A DNA stretch of 8,623 bases from an uncultured Prevotella sp. (GTDB lineage Bacteria > Bacteroidota > Bacteroidia > Bacteroidales > Bacteroidaceae). The position numbers were made by a program, and so were the translations under genes. Within the stretch, counting starts at the first letter, position 1; every line of letters begins with the position of its first letter. Of the stretch, positions 1 to 7,009 are shown in pieces. Location of the stretch: the NCBI GenBank assembly GCA_934219025.1, contig CAKQDG010000091.1:1-8623 (forward strand), read 5' to 3'. The notes under the pieces were generated by a model. It was not told the DNA's origin and ran no database searches. It saw only the letters and a program-made list of their open reading frames with translations.

Positions 1-146
1 TCCACCTGTACGGTGGCTCCAATCAGAGCCTCTTTCGACTTCCCGTCGGTAACCCGTCCCACTATATCGGCAGCCACGCCGTTTATAGCAGGAGCTGCAA
101 TCAAAGCAGCAGTCATTACAATCTTGTTTACCTTCTTTAAAACCAT
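1..146 (-). CDS. N-terminal fragment of a CarboxypepD_reg-like outer-membrane protein, probably a TonB-dependent receptor
   Basis: Seen: the minus strand opens at an ATG (bases 146-144) and stays open for 48 codons to the window edge. The product begins MVLKKVNKIV, continues with a hydrophobic alanine-rich stretch, and has a likely signal peptidase site after GVAA (about residue 26). Residues 27-48 read DIVGRVTDGKSKEALIGATV. Known: this is the opening strand pattern of the CarboxypepD_reg-like domain (G.V.D...GEPLIGATV) found at the start of SusC-type and other TonB-dependent receptors of Bacteroidota. Such receptors import glycans, siderophores or other large ligands across the outer membrane. 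Inference: the remainder, probably 700-1000 residues, lies beyond base 1. Other CarboxypepD_reg-containing surface proteins start the same way, so the receptor call is probable rather than certain. The gene is divergent from the hydrolase at 401, and its start lies about 20-30 bases downstream of a TACCTTTG -7 box. Confidence 0.75.
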   Translation of the reverse strand, partial: MVLKKVNKIVMTAALIAAPAINGVAADIVGRVTDGKSKEALIGATVQV

Positions 147-173
147 ATCTTCGTTTAAATCTTTTTTCCGCTG

Positions 174-181
174 CAAAGGTA
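174..181 (-). promoter_or_regulatory. -7 box of the leftmost minus-strand gene
   Basis: Read on the minus strand these bases are TACCTTTG, a perfect fit to the Bacteroidota -7 consensus TAnnTTTG. They lie 28 bases upstream of the ATG at 146, which would give a leader of roughly 20 bases. The matching -33 TTTG is not present at 19-21 bases spacing, so the promoter is supported by one element and its position only. Confidence 0.45.
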
Positions 182-276
182 TGGACTGCATGTTACACTG
201 CGTTTTCACTCCTGTTATGAAGGTCTTACTTATGTGTTTCATTAGTATTTCAAGCGGGCTGATTTCCACTACTTTT

Positions 277-307
277 TTTGATTTTCTCAAAAAATTAAAT
301 ATCTTTG
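277..307 (+). promoter_or_regulatory. Bacteroidota-type promoter of the 401-1816 hydrolase
   Basis: TTTG at 277-280, a 19-base spacer, and TATCTTTG at 300-307 match the Bacteroidota primary sigma factor consensus (TTTG ... TAnnTTTG) in both boxes and in spacing. The transcription start should be near 314, giving a leader of about 87 bases before the ATG at 401. The flanking sequence is AT-rich. The rest of the 147-400 gap holds only the divergent -7 box on the other strand; I see no RNA gene or repeat in it. Confidence 0.8.
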
Positions 308-400
308 CATCAGCTATAAAAGCTAACCTATATTATATACGGGGGTAATAAAATCTCTACCGATAAATCAGCAGAATATATCACTTAACACATTGAAAAT

Positions 401-1816
401 ATGAAACACATTACATTCAATTCTCATTTTCAGCTGCGAAGAAGAATTGCGGCGTTTCTCCTTGCCTCACTTCCAATTGCCACCTTTGCCCAGGACATCG
501 AAGGTTCATGGAAAGGAGTGCTCGATGTGGGAGGTGCTCAGCTCAATCTGGTGTTTCACCTTAATGCCGACAAGACCGTAACGATGGACAGCCCCGACCA
601 GGGGGCGATGGGCATCCCGACTGCGGTTAAGTATTTTGCTGCTGACTCACTCTGTATAGAGATGGAGGCAATGAATGTTGTATATTCAGGTAAACTCGTT
701 GGCGACGAGATAAAGGGAACGTTCTCGCAGATGGGTTATTCCTTCCCTCTGAATCTGAAAAAAGGGGAAGTGAAGATCAACCGGCCGCAGACTCCGCTGC
801 CGCCGTTCCCATACCAAACAAAGGAGGTGTCGTTTGAAAATAAAGGCATTGACCCGCAGACAGGCAAACCTTCGGCTGCAGGGGGAGCCAAGCTTGCCGG
901 TACGCTCACTTTGCCCGAAGGCTTCAAGAAAGGTATGCCGGTGGTGATCATGGTGACTGGCAGCGGACAGCAGAACCGCGACGAGGAACTGATGGGGCAC
1001 AAGCCGTTTCTCGTCATTGCCGATTGGCTCGCCCGCCATGGCATTGCCTCCTTGCGCTACGACGACCGTGAAGTTGGGAAGTCTACCGGCGATGCTGCAA
1101 AGGCTACCACATACGACAATATGCTCGACGCCCTTGCCGGAATTGATTTTCTGAAAACGACAAAGGAGTTCGGCAAGATTGGTGTCTTGGGGCATAGCGA
1201 AGGCGGAACAATAGGATATATGCTCGCAGCAAGAGGAAAGGCAGACTTCGTGGTGTCGCTCGCCGGACCAGCATTGCGCGGCGACAGCATATTGCTGATG
1301 CAAAACCGCGATATATTGAAGAAGGCAGGACTCGACGATGAAAACATCAACAATTATGCCGAAGCTCTGCGACGCATCTTTCAATACAAGGTATCGGGAA
1401 ACAAACTTCGCTTTGCCTCAAAGCCAGAAGCTCTGTTGCCGATGCTGACTTCTGATATAAATCTGCCGGAGCAGTTGCGCCAAAACTTGCTTGAAACGAT
1501 TAAACAACTTGACGGCGAGTGGCTGAATTACTTCATCTCTTACGATCCGGCGGCAGACTTGCGCCAGACAAAATGCCCCGTGATGCTCCTTGGCGGAGAC
1601 TGCGACACACAGGTGAGGGCAAAGGAAAATATATCAGCGGCAAAGTCGCTGTTGCCTAAAAATGCAAAGAATTTGTTCAAGGAATATCCCAATGTCAATC
1701 ATATCTTCCAGCCGTCGACAAACGGTATGCCGTTGGAGTATGGCAGGATAGAAACCACTATCCAGGAAGATGTTTTGAAGGATATTGCCACTTGGATTCA
1801 GAGTGTGGCAAAATAA
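401..1816 (+). CDS. secreted alpha/beta hydrolase with N-terminal beta domain
   Basis: Seen: a 471-residue protein. Residues 1-30 form a signal peptide with a basic LRRR patch, a hydrophobic core and a likely cut after ATFA, before QD. Residues 32-122 are a beta-rich, lipocalin-like region starting DIEGSWKG. The rest is an alpha/beta-hydrolase: an oxyanion-region motif VTGSGQQNRDE (185-195), the nucleophile elbow GHSEGG with Ser266, the probable acid Asp402 in GGDCDTQV, and His434 in NVNHIF. Between about 295 and 385 lies a helical cap segment. Known: Bacteroidota proteins with this layout are usually named alpha/beta fold hydrolase or S9-like peptidase, and the nucleophile context fits an esterase or acyl-peptide hydrolase. 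Inference: the natural substrate cannot be read from sequence. It ends IATWIQSVAK with no sorting domain, so a periplasmic location is likely. The start is the first ATG giving a complete signal peptide, and a perfect promoter lies 94 bases upstream. Its stop is followed at once by a strong hairpin. Confidence 0.9.
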   Translation: MKHITFNSHFQLRRRIAAFLLASLPIATFAQDIEGSWKGVLDVGGAQLNLVFHLNADKTVTMDSPDQGAMGIPTAVKYFAADSLCIEMEAMNVVYSGKLVGDEIKGTFSQMGYSFPLNLKKGEVKINRPQTPLPPFPYQTKEVSFENKGIDPQTGKPSAAGGAKLAGTLTLPEGFKKGMPVVIMVTGSGQQNRDEELMGHKPFLVIADWLARHGIASLRYDDREVGKSTGDAAKATTYDNMLDALAGIDFLKTTKEFGKIGVLGHSEGGTIGYMLAARGKADFVVSLAGPALRGDSILLMQNRDILKKAGLDDENINNYAEALRRIFQYKVSGNKLRFASKPEALLPMLTSDINLPEQLRQNLLETIKQLDGEWLNYFISYDPAADLRQTKCPVMLLGGDCDTQVRAKENISAAKSLLPKNAKNLFKEYPNVNHIFQPSTNGMPLEYGRIETTIQEDVLKDIATWIQSVAK

Positions 1817-1817
1817 T

Positions 1818-1853
1818 AAGCTTCTCCTCCCTAACCCCAGGGAGGAGAAGCTT
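1818..1853. terminator. bidirectional hairpin terminator between convergent hydrolase genes
   Basis: A perfect 15-bp stem (1818-1832 pairing with 1839-1853; left arm AAGCTTCTCCTCCCT) closes on a six-base loop AACCCC. It starts one base after the TAA at 1816 and ends 18 bases before the end of the minus-strand gene at 1872. Read on the minus strand the stem is followed by TATTATTTTG, a usable U-rich tail. On the plus strand the tail is poorer (TCTCAAAAAG). It probably serves both genes. Confidence 0.85.
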
Positions 1854-1871
1854 TCTCAAAAAGTGAAATGA

Positions 1872-2771
1872 TTACTTTTTATAAATATGGTAACTTTCAG
1901 ATGCTGTTTTTCCATCTTCATAATATGAAGTCATTATATAAACACCTTTATGCGTTGGGACAGACACGAGTCTTTGTCCGTCGATGGAATACCACACAAT
2001 CTTAACGGGCTTGCTCTCCTTGCCTGTTATATCTTCAATATTTGATGCAGGAGCTTTTGTATGTTTGAATACCCATGCAAGGCGTTCGTCTGTATAACTG
2101 TTCTTGCAAACATCCTCATGCGTCCATCCGTCTTCAATGTCAAACTTGTATTCTGCCTCGTTGCTGTCCATCTCTTTCAGAAAATTCTCCACATTAGATA
2201 TCTTCATCAGTTTGTCAGCCGTGCCCATAACGGTATAGAGCGGTGTTTTTGAAACAGCTTCGGCATTAAGCCCCGTAGGATTTCCGGCAACAGGCATGGC
2301 GGCGGCAAAAAGTTCCGGATGATTGGAAAGCATGTTCCATGTGCCGGTTCCCCCCATAGAACCGCCAAAGATATACACTTTAGAGGCATCCGCCACACCA
2401 CGGTCTATGTAAGTTTGTAGAAGATTTACAATGGCATCCTGCATCGTGCCAAGCCAAGACAGATTTTGAGGGCACTGCGGAACAAGCATTATAGCTTTGC
2501 GGCTGTTGGTGTATAGCCAGTTGCTGATGGAATTTATCCCGGGTTCCTGCATTTGGGTTTCGTTGTCGTCCCCTTTGCTGGAGCCGCCATGCAGATAGAT
2601 TACGAGCGATGCCTTGTCTCCAGTGCCCGGAATGTCAGCCTTTCTGTATTGCAGATTTATTGCCCCGTCAGAAAATGTTTCCTTTGAGAATGTTATGTCC
2701 TGGGCAAAGGTTCTGCCGCACGATATTGTCTCCATAATGATGAGGAGAAAAACAAAAAATTGATGTTTCAT
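1872..2771 (-). CDS. secreted alpha/beta hydrolase (esterase or predicted-peptidase type) with a sorting-like C-terminal tail
   Basis: Seen: a 299-residue protein. Residues 1-23 are a signal peptide, probably cut after TFA before QD. A Cys at 18 in ISCG makes a lipoprotein reading possible but weak. The hydrolase core has the oxyanion motif LHGG (60-63), the nucleophile elbow GGSMGG with Ser138, the probable acid Asp186 in GTADK, and His218 in GWTHED. Known: this order and spacing fits the PHB-depolymerase-like esterase / COG4099 'predicted peptidase' group, which includes many carbohydrate esterases. Residues 256-299 (VKIVWYSIDGQRLV ... IYKK) resemble the short C-terminal sorting-like domain of Prevotella and Bacteroides exported proteins (strand, DGQRL, G.YI, basic end). 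Inference: a surface or secreted esterase of unknown substrate. It converges on the hydrolase at 401-1816 and shares its terminator. It is separated by 246 bases and a weak hairpin from the C10 peptidase upstream, so it is probably a separate transcript, but I see no perfect promoter for it. Confidence 0.85.
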   Translation of the reverse strand: MKHQFFVFLLIIMETISCGRTFAQDITFSKETFSDGAINLQYRKADIPGTGDKASLVIYLHGGSSKGDDNETQMQEPGINSISNWLYTNSRKAIMLVPQCPQNLSWLGTMQDAIVNLLQTYIDRGVADASKVYIFGGSMGGTGTWNMLSNHPELFAAAMPVAGNPTGLNAEAVSKTPLYTVMGTADKLMKISNVENFLKEMDSNEAEYKFDIEDGWTHEDVCKNSYTDERLAWVFKHTKAPASNIEDITGKESKPVKIVWYSIDGQRLVSVPTHKGVYIMTSYYEDGKTASESYHIYKK

Positions 2772-2964
2772 AAATTTGGCTTTTTTATATAGGACTCAGA
2801 AAAAGGCAGAATGTTTAAACCTGATTTGATAAAACTTATGTTTTTTATACCATTCCGCATATATTCCATTCAACCAAAAGCAGAATTCCCCAGCCCACCG
2901 CAACAAAAGCAAGTAAGACTGAGAAATTCTTGTTTGGCCTTTTCAACCGGTTTTATTCTTAATT

Positions 2965-3001
2965 CCATTCTCCTCCAAAAGGGGAGGCATGAGAGAAATG
3001 G
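2965..3001 (-). terminator. weak hairpin downstream of the C10 peptidase
   Basis: Just past the stop at 3018, an imperfect two-part stem forms: CCTCC 2972-2976 pairs with GGAGG 2983-2987 around a six-base loop, and CCATT 2965-2969 pairs with AATGG 2997-3001 outside an unequal internal loop. On the minus strand it is followed by an AT-rich stretch (AATTAAGAATAAAA). The stem is much weaker than the one at 1818, so some read-through into the 1872-2771 gene is possible. The rest of the 2772-3017 gap shows only AT-rich sequence and an 8-bp palindrome AACCGGTT at 2945. Confidence 0.45.
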
Positions 3002-3017
3002 AAAGGCTGCAACGCCG

Positions 3018-5942
3018 TTATCTCTTTATGAGCTTGGCCTCTCCAGCAGGCAGCTTCACGATATACATGCCAGCCGGCAAGTGGCTCACGTCAATCTTTC
3101 CGCCCTCGGTCAGCTCGTAGCAACCCACTTCCGTTCCGGCGGCAGAAATTATTGAAGCGGTGGCGTTGCCGCTGATGCCCGACACTTTTATCCATTCAGA
3201 GGCAGGGTTAGGATATACGCTGACCGCAGGAGCCTGCACAGTGTTCACTCCCGATGTGCCCACACCGATGCGCATGTTCAGCGGTTGGCGGTAGGTGTCG
3301 GTAACGAATGTGTTGAAAGTCATCATGCTATAGCCCGGGGTCTGCTTGGCAAAGAACTGCATCTCGTAGATGCCCTCCTCGGGGAACGTTACAGGCACTT
3401 CTACCGTTGTGCTCTCGCCTGCCTTCAAACTCTGGTTCTCAAATGTCTTTTCTATATACTTGCCGTTCTCCTTGCAGTAGAACGTGACGGTGTAGGTACC
3501 AGAGAAGTCGTTGGCGCCGATGTTCGTCAGCGGCACGCTCACGGTCTGCTCCGTTCCCTTCGCCACATAGTCATAGCCGGAATACGTGTTGAGCGTGGTG
3601 GAGAGTTTCGGCACATACTGCCAGTCAGACTCGTTGGACACTATCTTGATTTTGGATTTCTCACACGGGTTCAAGATGCCGCGCTCGCCGCCGGGGATAG
3701 TGTAGCGCATGTAAATCTCGTATTCGCCCTGAAGAGGGTAGAGGCTGTTGGGGAGCATTATGTAGTCTCTTTGTTCTGACGGCACAGCAACGTTGCCATA
3801 CGAGCAAAGGCGGATTTCATCGCCACCACCAACAGGTCGGGCATAAACGCTCATCGTTACAATGCCGTCCACCTTGTTTACAGACAAGTTGCAGGCCGTG
3901 TTATATATGAAAATCTTATTTCCCCAATAATAATATGATGCCGGATCCACTATTTTCAAATCCCTGGAATAGTCAAGAATAGGATAATCCACCTGCGGCC
4001 CCACTTTAATGGTTATATCCTTGTCGAGCGAAAACTTTTTTGTGCTTGTATTTTCTATCGAAATTTTGTATTCACCCTCAGGCATTGCGAATCCCTTTCC
4101 GTCTGTTGCCAATATGCCAAACACTTTTGTCTGTGTCAAACCTTGGTATTCTCCATCGTAGTAACATGAGCTATTGTAAATATTGCGATAACCGCTTCCG
4201 TAGCTCTGCTCGTATACATCTCCTGTTTCCGTGTTGGTAAATACAAGTTGAAAGCATACTTTAGAACGCTCAGTTCCCTCGCTTTCATCCTTTGTCGTTA
4301 TTTTGAAGTAAATGGGAGTCTTGCCGACAAGTTCCGTTACCGGTTCGATGTCGACAATCCTTGCCGACTTGTTTTCATCTTTCTGGTAAATCGAGTTATA
4401 TGAGAGTGCTTCCCCATTCTTTGTTACTGTGGCCTTGCCGTAATCATGAACCGGCAGGATTTTCCATTCGTCGGTTTCGCTCTCGCGCCAAAGGGTGTTC
4501 ACTTCATATTCCCCGTCGGGAACCTCGGTCCATTTTATGAGGCTATAAGTTTCTCCAAATCCAGGATATCCGCCAAAATCACCATTGCTATCGTCAGATA
4601 GGGATGTGATTATTTTTCCGCTCTTACTTAAGCCTACCCCCGTATAAATTTTCTTCTTAGTCTCATAGAAGTTTGACGTAATGCATTTGTATCCCACTCT
4701 GAAATAGTCCCAATGGTTATCTCCACAAGCATAATTGTAGCCTATCAGTTTGGGCTGTTCGATGTATGGTTCGTCGGTAGCAGTTCGCGGACGTATGCCC
4801 GTCAGCATGTGCTGGCCATAGTAATAGCCACGATATTCGTCGGGCGCCTTGCAGAAAGTAACGTCGTAGTATCCGTCGTCTTCGCCGTTCCATCCCCAGT
4901 TGATGTGCACGTTGTTCTCCTCGTCGATGCCGTCCACGATGTAGGCGTGCGATGATGATCCGCTTGAGCCGGCATAAAGGATCGGGCGGCCGGCAGTAAG
5001 TTCGTCCTGTATTATCTTCATCCACGCCTTGGTTGGTGTGTAATCGCGATAGTGCATGTCGCAGATATAATTGTAGTAGCGGTCGAACCCAACGAACGGC
5101 ACGGCGGCACTCGTCTTTTTCGACGTATAGTTTATGCCCACGCTGATATCATATTTCGCCTTGCACGACACGCCGGCCTCAAACATCAGTTTTGCCACGG
5201 CATCAGCCTGTTCGTCGGTGTATTTTCCTTTCTCATACACGTCGAGCATATTTGCCCAGTCGTATTTTATCTTGGTATAATCAACCGAGAGCTCCTTTCC
5301 GCCGGCACCCTCGTTCACGTATTCCAGTTTGTCGTATCCCGTGTTGTCCGACTTGTAGTAGTTCAGAATCTGTGCCATTGCCACCGCCGTACATCCGGCC
5401 ACCATAGGTTCGCCGTTGTATTTAGGGCAGCGGCGGTTGAACGGTTCGTCCTGTCCCCACTTGGTAGAGATGAGCGGCGACACCGGCGCCACGGTAGGCT
5501 CGGGATATGTGTTGGCCCTTGCCGCTACTGCAGATATCGACGTTTTCCCCAGTACCTTTTCTTCGCCTGCACTTTTCTGTGCCATCAAAGCCAGGCGGTA
5601 TTGCTCCATCCACTCCTTCATGGCGTCGGGCATGTTGTCGAACGACAGCGTGCCGTCTACGGAGTAGCCAATCACAGTTGGCTCGCAGCCGGCTTGCGCC
5701 ATCAGCACAAAACCGCCCTCCGTGGCGTTATAGACCAGGAAATCCGCCTGAGCCACCTTTCTGCTCCGCATGATGCTTCCGCCTTTCGCAACAGCCGGTG
5801 TTATAACTCCATCCACAAGTGCGGATGTTCCTTTCTTCTTTGCCAGATAGCGTTGCGCCAGCAACTTGGCATCCACTGCTTCTGCGGCGTAAATTCCGGT
5901 GCAGAGAGTAGACAAAAGCATTAAAAGTAGAAACTTCTTCAT
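3018..5942 (-). CDS. C10 family (streptopain/interpain-like) cysteine peptidase with Spi prodomain and T9SS type A sorting domain
   Basis: Seen: a 974-residue protein. Signal peptide 1-20 is cut near YAA. Residues about 21-120 form a Spi/SpeB-propeptide-like domain (FLVYNATEGGFVLMA, then IGYS.DG and a helix ending MEQYRLAL). The catalytic domain spans roughly 145-390: WGQ with Gln164, the nucleophile Cys184 in VAGCTAVAMAQIL, His332 in SHAYIVDGID, and Asn348/Trp349 in INWGWNG. Residues about 395-890 hold several beta-sandwich modules, the last (about 790-885) CARDB-like. Residues 905-974 are a T9SS type A domain (VSVYPNPASEWIKV ... LPAGMYIVKL ... LIKR). Known: C10 enzymes are papain-fold proteases made as zymogens and inhibited by the prodomain; Prevotella intermedia interpain A is an example. 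Inference: a T9SS-exported, surface-attached or secreted protease for host or dietary protein. All catalytic residues are intact. DNA for residues about 400-680 is clearly more AT-rich than either side. The start is an ATG just before a good signal peptide, 37 bases from a -7 box. Confidence 0.93.
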   Translation of the reverse strand: MKKFLLLMLLSTLCTGIYAAEAVDAKLLAQRYLAKKKGTSALVDGVITPAVAKGGSIMRSRKVAQADFLVYNATEGGFVLMAQAGCEPTVIGYSVDGTLSFDNMPDAMKEWMEQYRLALMAQKSAGEEKVLGKTSISAVAARANTYPEPTVAPVSPLISTKWGQDEPFNRRCPKYNGEPMVAGCTAVAMAQILNYYKSDNTGYDKLEYVNEGAGGKELSVDYTKIKYDWANMLDVYEKGKYTDEQADAVAKLMFEAGVSCKAKYDISVGINYTSKKTSAAVPFVGFDRYYNYICDMHYRDYTPTKAWMKIIQDELTAGRPILYAGSSGSSSHAYIVDGIDEENNVHINWGWNGEDDGYYDVTFCKAPDEYRGYYYGQHMLTGIRPRTATDEPYIEQPKLIGYNYACGDNHWDYFRVGYKCITSNFYETKKKIYTGVGLSKSGKIITSLSDDSNGDFGGYPGFGETYSLIKWTEVPDGEYEVNTLWRESETDEWKILPVHDYGKATVTKNGEALSYNSIYQKDENKSARIVDIEPVTELVGKTPIYFKITTKDESEGTERSKVCFQLVFTNTETGDVYEQSYGSGYRNIYNSSCYYDGEYQGLTQTKVFGILATDGKGFAMPEGEYKISIENTSTKKFSLDKDITIKVGPQVDYPILDYSRDLKIVDPASYYYWGNKIFIYNTACNLSVNKVDGIVTMSVYARPVGGGDEIRLCSYGNVAVPSEQRDYIMLPNSLYPLQGEYEIYMRYTIPGGERGILNPCEKSKIKIVSNESDWQYVPKLSTTLNTYSGYDYVAKGTEQTVSVPLTNIGANDFSGTYTVTFYCKENGKYIEKTFENQSLKAGESTTVEVPVTFPEEGIYEMQFFAKQTPGYSMMTFNTFVTDTYRQPLNMRIGVGTSGVNTVQAPAVSVYPNPASEWIKVSGISGNATASIISAAGTEVGCYELTEGGKIDVSHLPAGMYIVKLPAGEAKLIKR

Positions 5943-5978
5943 TCTTTCCGTGTATTTGTTTTTATGAAAATATTTCTA

Positions 5979-6009
5979 CAAATTTAAGGAAAAGGCTTTT
6001 GTGCCTAAA
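5979..6009 (-). promoter_or_regulatory. probable promoter of the C10 peptidase
   Basis: On the minus strand, TAAATTTG (5986-5979) fits the -7 consensus TAnnTTTG. Nineteen bases upstream lies TTTA (6009-6006), three of four bases of the -33 TTTG. Transcription would start near 5972, giving a leader of about 30 bases. It is weaker than the three perfect promoters in the window. Confidence 0.5.
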
Positions 6010-6104
6010 ATATAAACTCGGAAATCGTATTGTCGCAAAGAGAAAACTACAGAAAATAATAGGTAGGCTACAATTGGATTTAGCAGAATTTCCATTTTGT
6101 AAAT

Positions 6105-6135
6105 TTTGGCAGCAACAAAATTTGCATTATCTTTG
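6105..6135 (+). promoter_or_regulatory. Bacteroidota-type promoter of the methionine synthase activator gene
   Basis: TTTG at 6105-6108, 19 bases, TATCTTTG at 6128-6135: both boxes perfect with ideal spacing. The start of transcription should be near 6142, giving a short leader of about 24 bases to the ATG at 6166. The divergent C10 promoter lies about 100 bases to the left. No other structure is evident between the two. Confidence 0.8.
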
Positions 6136-6165
6136 TAATAACGGAAAAAGACAAAGGAAAGAATT

Positions 6166-6858
6166 ATGTTTGAAAAGCAACTCACGTTTGACGACCTCGA
6201 CATCACCGACAGCGAACTCTATGTGCAGATGGGCTACGGCAACAGCGTGCCCACTGACGACATAAAGCATGAAATCTGCATGATGAAGCAGACTGTGGCT
6301 CAAATTCTAAGGCCGCGCTTCTGTTTCGTCGTTGCCAATGGCGGAACGGTGGACAAAGAGGGGAACACGCTCTGCTTGGAAGACACAACTTTCAACGTGG
6401 GCAGAATCATAACTCGTCAAATCCTTGGTGCCGAGGCGTTTGCCTTTTTTGTGGCTACGGCGGGCACCGCCTTTGAACAACTGCAGCGGCGGCTGGAGGA
6501 GGAGGGCGACATGCTGCGCGTGTTTATCGCCGACGCCCTGGGGAGTGTGATTGCCGAAAAAACTGCCGACATTATGGAGCGCTGGCTGCAGGTGTATATC
6601 AACGCCCGCGGATGGCGACACACCAACAGGTTCAGCCCCGGCTACTGCGGATGGCACGTCAGGGAGCAGCAGATGCTCTTCCGCCTGTTTCCGGTGGAGG
6701 AGCCGTGCGGCGTGCGGCTAACAGATTCGTCGCTGATGGTGCCTATCAAGAGCGTGAGCGGAGTGATAGGGCTGGGCCCCAACGTGAGGAAGTTGGAATA
6801 CACCTGCGGACTCTGCGACTACAAGAAATGCTACAAGAGGCGCAGGCCTAAAGCTTAG
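6166..6858 (+). CDS. stand-alone cobalamin-dependent methionine synthase activation domain protein
   Basis: Seen: a 230-residue cytoplasmic protein without signal peptide or membrane segment. Residues about 25-215 follow the Met_synt_B12 activation domain: a helical first half (IADALGSVIAEKTADIMERWL, about 121-141), then RFSPGY (155-160), then GVRLTDSSLMVPIKSVSG (182-199). The last two align with RYAPGYPACPD and LTESFAMWPGASVSG as I recall them from E. coli MetH. A three-cysteine tail follows, CGLCDYKKC (Cys214, 217, 222), before a basic end KRRRPKA. Known: in full-length MetH this domain binds S-adenosylmethionine and remethylates oxidised cob(II)alamin with an electron donor. Thermotoga maritima TM0269 is, to my recollection, an example of a separate activation protein. 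Inference: it reactivates a MetH lacking this domain, encoded elsewhere. The Pro-Ala-Cys-Pro stretch after GY is replaced by CGWH. The tail cysteines could bind a metal or cluster, which is unproven. The start is the ATG 31 bases after a perfect promoter. Confidence 0.85.
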   Translation: MFEKQLTFDDLDITDSELYVQMGYGNSVPTDDIKHEICMMKQTVAQILRPRFCFVVANGGTVDKEGNTLCLEDTTFNVGRIITRQILGAEAFAFFVATAGTAFEQLQRRLEEEGDMLRVFIADALGSVIAEKTADIMERWLQVYINARGWRHTNRFSPGYCGWHVREQQMLFRLFPVEEPCGVRLTDSSLMVPIKSVSGVIGLGPNVRKLEYTCGLCDYKKCYKRRRPKA

Positions 6859-6885
6859 TCTGCTTTTGTTCATAAATGCTTAGGC
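6846..6885 (+). terminator. possible hairpin at the end of the methionine synthase activator gene
   Basis: GCCTAAAGC (6846-6854, overlapping the last codons) pairs with GCTTAGGC (6878-6885) with a single bulged A and a 23-base loop. No clear T-run follows, so it may be a weak terminator or an RNA-stabilising end, or chance. Confidence 0.3.
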
Positions 6886-6952
6886 GGAATAATCTACAAA
6901 TTGACAAGCAACAAGATTTCGGGGAGGGAAAGAATGTTTTTTGCCCGTGCAC

Positions 6953-6983
6953 TTTGTTTATTGCCGCATTATCTTTATCTTTG
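6953..6983 (+). promoter_or_regulatory. Bacteroidota-type promoter of the small-protein / secreted-protein unit
   Basis: TTTG at 6953-6956, 19 bases, TATCTTTG at 6976-6983: a perfect match in boxes and spacing. The predicted start is near 6990, so the leader before the ATG at 7166 is about 175 bases, far longer than the ~24 bases of the gene before it. The 313-base gap 6859-7165 thus consists of a possible terminator hairpin, this promoter and the leader. Confidence 0.8.
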
Positions 6984-7009
6984 CCCCATATTTCTCACAC
7001 AAACGCAAT

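Noticed and set aside
13..348. 111-codon plus-strand reading frame at the left edge
   Set aside because: It lies antisense to the convincing signal peptide and CarboxypepD_reg start on the minus strand and runs across the promoter region; its translation shows no domain.
686..1384. 232-codon minus-strand reading frame inside the first hydrolase
   Set aside because: It is fully antisense to a protein with complete catalytic motifs, and its translation (Cys/His-rich, low complexity of pattern) looks like a shadow frame.
2875..2907. Possible promoter for the 1872-2771 hydrolase: on the minus strand TTTG, 21 bases, TGCTTTTG
   Set aside because: The -7 box has one key mismatch (TG instead of TA) and it would leave a leader of almost 100 bases; too weak to list.
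5052..5924. 290-codon plus-strand reading frame opposite the C10 catalytic domain
   Set aside because: Antisense to conserved catalytic motifs; the His/Arg/Cys-rich translation is typical of a shadow of a GC-rich gene.
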